Of a DNA stretch of 64,000 nt, positions 60,430-64,000 are shown piece after piece. Position numbers and translations under genes: made by a program. Numbering within the stretch: position 1 is the stretch's first letter; every line of letters begins with the position of its first letter. The notes under the pieces are model-generated. The model was not told where the DNA came from. It ran no database searches and was given only the letters and a program-made list of their open reading frames with translations. The stretch is from JAJRPT01 sp965661945. GTDB taxonomy: Bacteria > Bacteroidota > Ignavibacteria > Kapaibacteriales > UBA2268. The stretch is from positions 248,001 through 312,000 of the forward strand of contig CBFIFP010000003.1 in NCBI GenBank assembly GCA_965661945.1, written 5' to 3'.

Positions 60430-63400
60430 ATGAAAGTATTTTTATTAATAATTTTTCTTGTTTTTTCCTCAAACGCTCAAAATAAAAAGGAAACTCTTTT
60501 TAAAAAATTAACTCCAAATGAATCTGGAATTGATTTTATTAACAAAGTAAAGCAAGACGATAGACTTAACTTATATACCAATGAGTATATGTATAATGGT
60601 TCAGGAGTATCAGTTGGTGATTTAAATAATGACGGTTTACCAGATATAGTTTTTGGTTCAAATCAAGTAGGACCAAAGCTATATTTGAATCAAGGTAATA
60701 TGAAATTCAAAGATATTACTGAAAATGCAGGCTTAGGTGAAAGTAAACCTTGGATTTCTGGAGTAACGCTTGTAGATATTAATGCTGATGGCTATCTTGA
60801 TGTATATTTTTCTGTTTCATTATTAGGATTTCCACAGGATACCAAAAATGAATTATGGATTAATAATGGAGATTTAACATTTGAAGAGAAAGGTGCAGAA
60901 TATGGACTTAACATACCATTTTTAACTTCACAATCAACATTTTTTGATGCTGATAATGATGGAGATTTAGATTTATTTATAATTACAACACCAAGATGGT
61001 CAAATGACCACCGAAATGATCCAGGTGATACCTTTACAATAAAATCAGATTATAATGACGCACTATATATTAATGATAATCAAAAATTTAAAAGAACAGA
61101 TATAGTTCCAATTGTTGATGAATATTTTAGTATTGGAGTATGTGCCTCTGATATAGATGGTGATGGATTTGTAGATATTTATGTTGCAAATGATTATGTT
61201 TCCCAAGATTGTATGTATATGAATAATGGTGGAAATTGGACTGAACAAATAAAACAAGCAACTAATCAAATATCTAATAATAGTATGGGGACTGACGTTA
61301 ATGATTTTAATAACGATGGATATTACGATATAGTAACCCTTGATATGACAGCTGCAGACAATAAAAGATTAAAAGCTAATATGTCTGCTATGGCGCCTGA
61401 AAAATTTTGGGGAAATATTAAAAATGGAGGGCATTATGAATATATGTTCAACACTTTAAATATGAATAACGGAAATAATACTTTTAGCAATGTAGCTCAC
61501 ATTGGAAACGTAGCAAAAACTGACTGGAGTTGGGCTCCACTTCTTGCAGATTTCGATAATAATGGTTACAAAGATTTATTTATAACTAATGGCATTAGAT
61601 ACGATTTCAGAAATACTGATTATCAAACTACATATATGGCAATAAAAGATATTTTAATAAATAAACAAAATGCTTTTTACTCTAAAGATTCTAATATTGA
61701 AGCCGAAACAGAAATTTTTTCTAGATACAGTAAAAGTATAGCGAAATATAACTTTAAAAGATATAGCGATGTAAATTTGGAGGACTTACTAGATGAAATG
61801 CCACAAACTCCTCTTCCAAATTACGCTTACAAAAATAACGGAACTTTAAGGTTTGAAGATGTTTCTGAGAAATGGGGATTAAATGATTATGGATACTCAC
61901 AAGGAGCGGCTTATGCCGATTTAGATAGTGATGGAGATTTAGATTTAGTTGTAAGCAACGTAGATGATTATTCTTTTATTTACGAAAATCGCTCAGAAAA
62001 ACTCGAAAACAATAATTTCATTAGATTTAAATTTACCGGTACAAAACAAAATACGTTTGGACTAAATACAAAAGTTAATATTTGGGTTGATGGAAAGTTT
62101 CAATCTAATGAATTAACTCTCACTCGTGGGTTTTCCTCTAGCGTTGAACCTATTCTTCACTTTGGACTATCAAATTATGAAAAAATAGATAGCGCTGAAG
62201 TAATTTGGTTAGGTGGTAAAAAGCAAATACTTTATAATTTAGAAGCAAATAAAGTGCACACTATTAAATTTGAAGATGCTAATTTAACACATAATTACTC
62301 TAAACCAGAAGCAAAGTACTTTAAAGAAAATAAAAAAATTGTTCCTCAACTTGTTTATGAAGAAAAAGAATTTGATGACTATGAAAGAGAAATTCTTATA
62401 CCTCATAAAATGTCTCAACTCGGAGGTGGAATTGCAATTGGTGATTATAATCTTAACGGGACTTCGGATTTCTATTTCCCTGGCTCAAATGGTTATCCAG
62501 GTCAATTTTTTAAATTCTCATCAAATTATAGATTCGCTAACAAAAATATTAAAGATTTTATAAAAGATAGTATTTTTGAAGATAAAGGAGCGTTATTTTT
62601 TGATGCCGATGGAGATAAAGATTTAGATTTATATGTTACAAGTGGAGGAAATCAATTTGAGAATGGTAGCCCTAACTATCAGGATAGACTCTACATTAAT
62701 AAAAACAAAGAACAAGGATTTGTCAAAGAAAAAAAGGCACTACCAGAAATGAATACTTCAACCGGATGCGTAGTTGCTGCTGACTTTGATAAAGATGGAG
62801 ATTTAGATTTGTTTGTTGGTGGTAGACAAACACCAGGTAAATATCCTTACCCAGCCCGATCATACATATTAAGAAATGATAATGGTGTATTTAATGATGT
62901 TACAGAACAAATAGCTCCTGAGTTAAAAGAAATCGGAATGGTAACATCTGCTATTTGGACTGATTTTGATAATGATAACGACAGAGATTTAATTGTAGTA
63001 GGGGAGTGGATGCCTATTACGTTCTTTGAGAATAGAGATGGAAAACTAGTAAATACAACCGATAAACTTTTTGCAAAAGAAAATGTTGGTTGGTGGTGGA
63101 GTATAGTCGGAGGTGATTTTGATAATGATGGAGATATTGACTATATAGCTGGTAATCTTGGATATAACTATAAATATCAAGCATCAGTAGAAGAACCATT
63201 TACTATATATAGTAAAGACTTTGATGATAATGGTCAGAATGATATTGTTTTAAGTTATTATGATATTGATGGTAATTGCTACCCTCTAAGAGGACGTTCT
63301 TGTTCATCACAACAAATTCCAGATATTAAAGAAAAGTTTCCCACATACGATTTATTTTCAGAAGCAACTTTAACTGATGTGTATAGTAAAAAAGATTTAA

Positions 63401-64000
63401 ATGAAGCATTAAAATATGATGCAACAAATTTTGCTTCTGTATATATAGAAAATAAAGGTAACGGTCAATTTGAAATCAAACCATTACCAGATCTTGCTCA
63501 AATATCTACAGTATTTGGAATATTACCATTTGATTACGACGGCGACGGTAATTTGGATATTCTATTATCCGGAAACTTTTATCACGCTGAGATTGAAACT
63601 CCTAGGGCAGATGCTTCTATTGGATTACTTGCTCTTGGTGATGGTAAAGGTAATTTTAAACCTATTGATGCTAATGAAACTGGAATTACTGCAAAATATG
63701 ACGCAAAAGGACTTGCTCTTCTGCAAACAGGACCTTTTCAACTGAATGTAGTTGTTGTTAATAATAATTCTGAGGTTCAATATTATGATGTGAATTTAGA
63801 TAAAGTAAAACAACTTTATTACATCAACCCTAATATTGATTATGCCCTTGCAACACTTAAAAATGGCAAGATTAGAAAACAAGAATTTTATTATGGTTCA
63901 GGATATTTAACACAAAATTCAAGATTTTTTCCAATATATGACTACATTAATACGTTTAAGTTAATTGACAGAAACTCAAAAACGCAAGAAGTAAATGTTG
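60430..64000 (+). CDS. Large FG-GAP/VCBS repeat protein with ASPIC/UnbV domain, partial at window edge
   Basis: A frame opens at ATG 60430 (AAAGGTAA 8 nt upstream) and stays open for at least 1190 codons to the window edge. The signal peptide (KVFLLIIFLVFSSNAQ) leaves Gln at the mature start. Calcium-loop repeats of the FG-GAP/VCBS type are regularly spaced (DLNNDGLPDIVFGSNQ, DINADGYLDVYFS, DADNDGDLDLFII, DIDGDGFVDIYVAND, DFNNDGYYDIVTL, DLDSDGDLDLVVSN, DFDNDGDIDYIAGN). An ASPIC/UnbV-like stretch (EVIWLGGKKQILYN) lies near residue 600. This is the layout of Bacteroidota CRTAC1-family proteins of about 1100-1200 residues, often linked to polysaccharide use loci. No susC/D neighbour is visible. 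Confidence 0.85.
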   Translation, partial: MKVFLLIIFLVFSSNAQNKKETLFKKLTPNESGIDFINKVKQDDRLNLYTNEYMYNGSGVSVGDLNNDGLPDIVFGSNQVGPKLYLNQGNMKFKDITENAGLGESKPWISGVTLVDINADGYLDVYFSVSLLGFPQDTKNELWINNGDLTFEEKGAEYGLNIPFLTSQSTFFDADNDGDLDLFIITTPRWSNDHRNDPGDTFTIKSDYNDALYINDNQKFKRTDIVPIVDEYFSIGVCASDIDGDGFVDIYVANDYVSQDCMYMNNGGNWTEQIKQATNQISNNSMGTDVNDFNNDGYYDIVTLDMTAADNKRLKANMSAMAPEKFWGNIKNGGHYEYMFNTLNMNNGNNTFSNVAHIGNVAKTDWSWAPLLADFDNNGYKDLFITNGIRYDFRNTDYQTTYMAIKDILINKQNAFYSKDSNIEAETEIFSRYSKSIAKYNFKRYSDVNLEDLLDEMPQTPLPNYAYKNNGTLRFEDVSEKWGLNDYGYSQGAAYADLDSDGDLDLVVSNVDDYSFIYENRSEKLENNNFIRFKFTGTKQNTFGLNTKVNIWVDGKFQSNELTLTRGFSSSVEPILHFGLSNYEKIDSAEVIWLGGKKQILYNLEANKVHTIKFEDANLTHNYSKPEAKYFKENKKIVPQLVYEEKEFDDYEREILIPHKMSQLGGGIAIGDYNLNGTSDFYFPGSNGYPGQFFKFSSNYRFANKNIKDFIKDSIFEDKGALFFDADGDKDLDLYVTSGGNQFENGSPNYQDRLYINKNKEQGFVKEKKALPEMNTSTGCVVAADFDKDGDLDLFVGGRQTPGKYPYPARSYILRNDNGVFNDVTEQIAPELKEIGMVTSAIWTDFDNDNDRDLIVVGEWMPITFFENRDGKLVNTTDKLFAKENVGWWWSIVGGDFDNDGDIDYIAGNLGYNYKYQASVEEPFTIYSKDFDDNGQNDIVLSYYDIDGNCYPLRGRSCSSQQIPDIKEKFPTYDLFSEATLTDVYSKKDLNEALKYDATNFASVYIENKGNGQFEIKPLPDLAQISTVFGILPFDYDGDGNLDILLSGNFYHAEIETPRADASIGLLALGDGKGNFKPIDANETGITAKYDAKGLALLQTGPFQLNVVVVNNNSEVQYYDVNLDKVKQLYYINPNIDYALATLKNGKIRKQEFYYGSGYLTQNSRFFPIYDYINTFKLIDRNSKTQEVNV

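Overview
The window is AT-rich chromosomal DNA from a member of the Bacteroidota/Chlorobiota (FCB) group. Four things point there. Several secreted proteins end in type IX secretion (T9SS) C-terminal domains with YPNP-type motifs. LpxC and FabZ are fused in one chain. Most signal peptides are followed directly by Gln (the Bacteroidetes 'Q-rule'). Some upstream regions carry TAnnTTTG-like -7 boxes. Clear Shine-Dalgarno sequences (AAGGAG before nuoG, GGAGG before two secreted-protein genes) lean towards the Chlorobiota/Ignavibacteriota/Kapabacteria side rather than classical Bacteroidia, but I cannot fix the lineage. I saw no tRNA, rRNA, CRISPR array or insertion sequence.

Layout. 0-3.3 kb (minus): the 5' end of a RimO/MiaB-like gene, a T9SS beta-propeller protein, and a Cys-rich secreted protein whose pre-signal-peptide region contains a G10 tract. 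3.5-6.8 kb: lpxB, a DUF374 acyltransferase, a Kv-type K+ channel and dps. 6.85-15.2 kb: two tandem paralogous T9SS beta-propeller proteins, ruvA translationally coupled to the second, a repeat-bearing gap, and another secreted propeller protein. 15.4-18.8 kb: nuoG-nuoH-nuoI. 18.9-23.8 kb (minus): lpxC/fabZ, lpxA, an envelope protein, ssb, cmk, plsC. 24.1-28.8 kb: BatA-like VWA protein, BatC-like TPR protein, a single-pass membrane protein of unknown function and a sensor histidine kinase. 29.2-37.0 kb: a four-gene surface module. 37.0-40.0 kb (minus): a methyltransferase and purL. 40.1-44.8 kb: a type III restriction-modification system. 45.1-48.4 kb: small membrane protein, GNAT-like protein, photolyase, isochorismatase-like hydrolase and OsmC. 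48.4-54.7 kb: a fibronectin-type-III T9SS protein, then a DUF1800/DUF1501 pair. 54.8-64 kb: a cystathionine synthase/lyase, a GT-C-like membrane protein, dnaB, a divergent aspartate-kinase-like protein, and a large FG-GAP/UnbV protein running off the right end.

The most unusual locus is the surface module at 29,262-36,971. Three of its four genes (two N-rich repetitive secreted proteins and an OmpA-domain outer-membrane protein) are each interrupted by one in-frame TAA. Otherwise each frame stays open for hundreds of codons, with no frameshift and no TAG or TGA. In the first gene the TAA sits exactly at the codon that should encode the Gln after the signal peptide. TAA is a normal terminator elsewhere in the window, so this is not a global code change. 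It could be coordinated recent inactivation, a population or assembly artefact, or locus-specific recoding. The leader of this module also carries two perfect palindromes (22 and 16 bp).

Together the genes describe a Gram-negative, lipid-A-containing, respiring cell that invests heavily in T9SS-exported surface proteins. Its two candidate variable surface loci are the G10 tract and the TAA-interrupted module.
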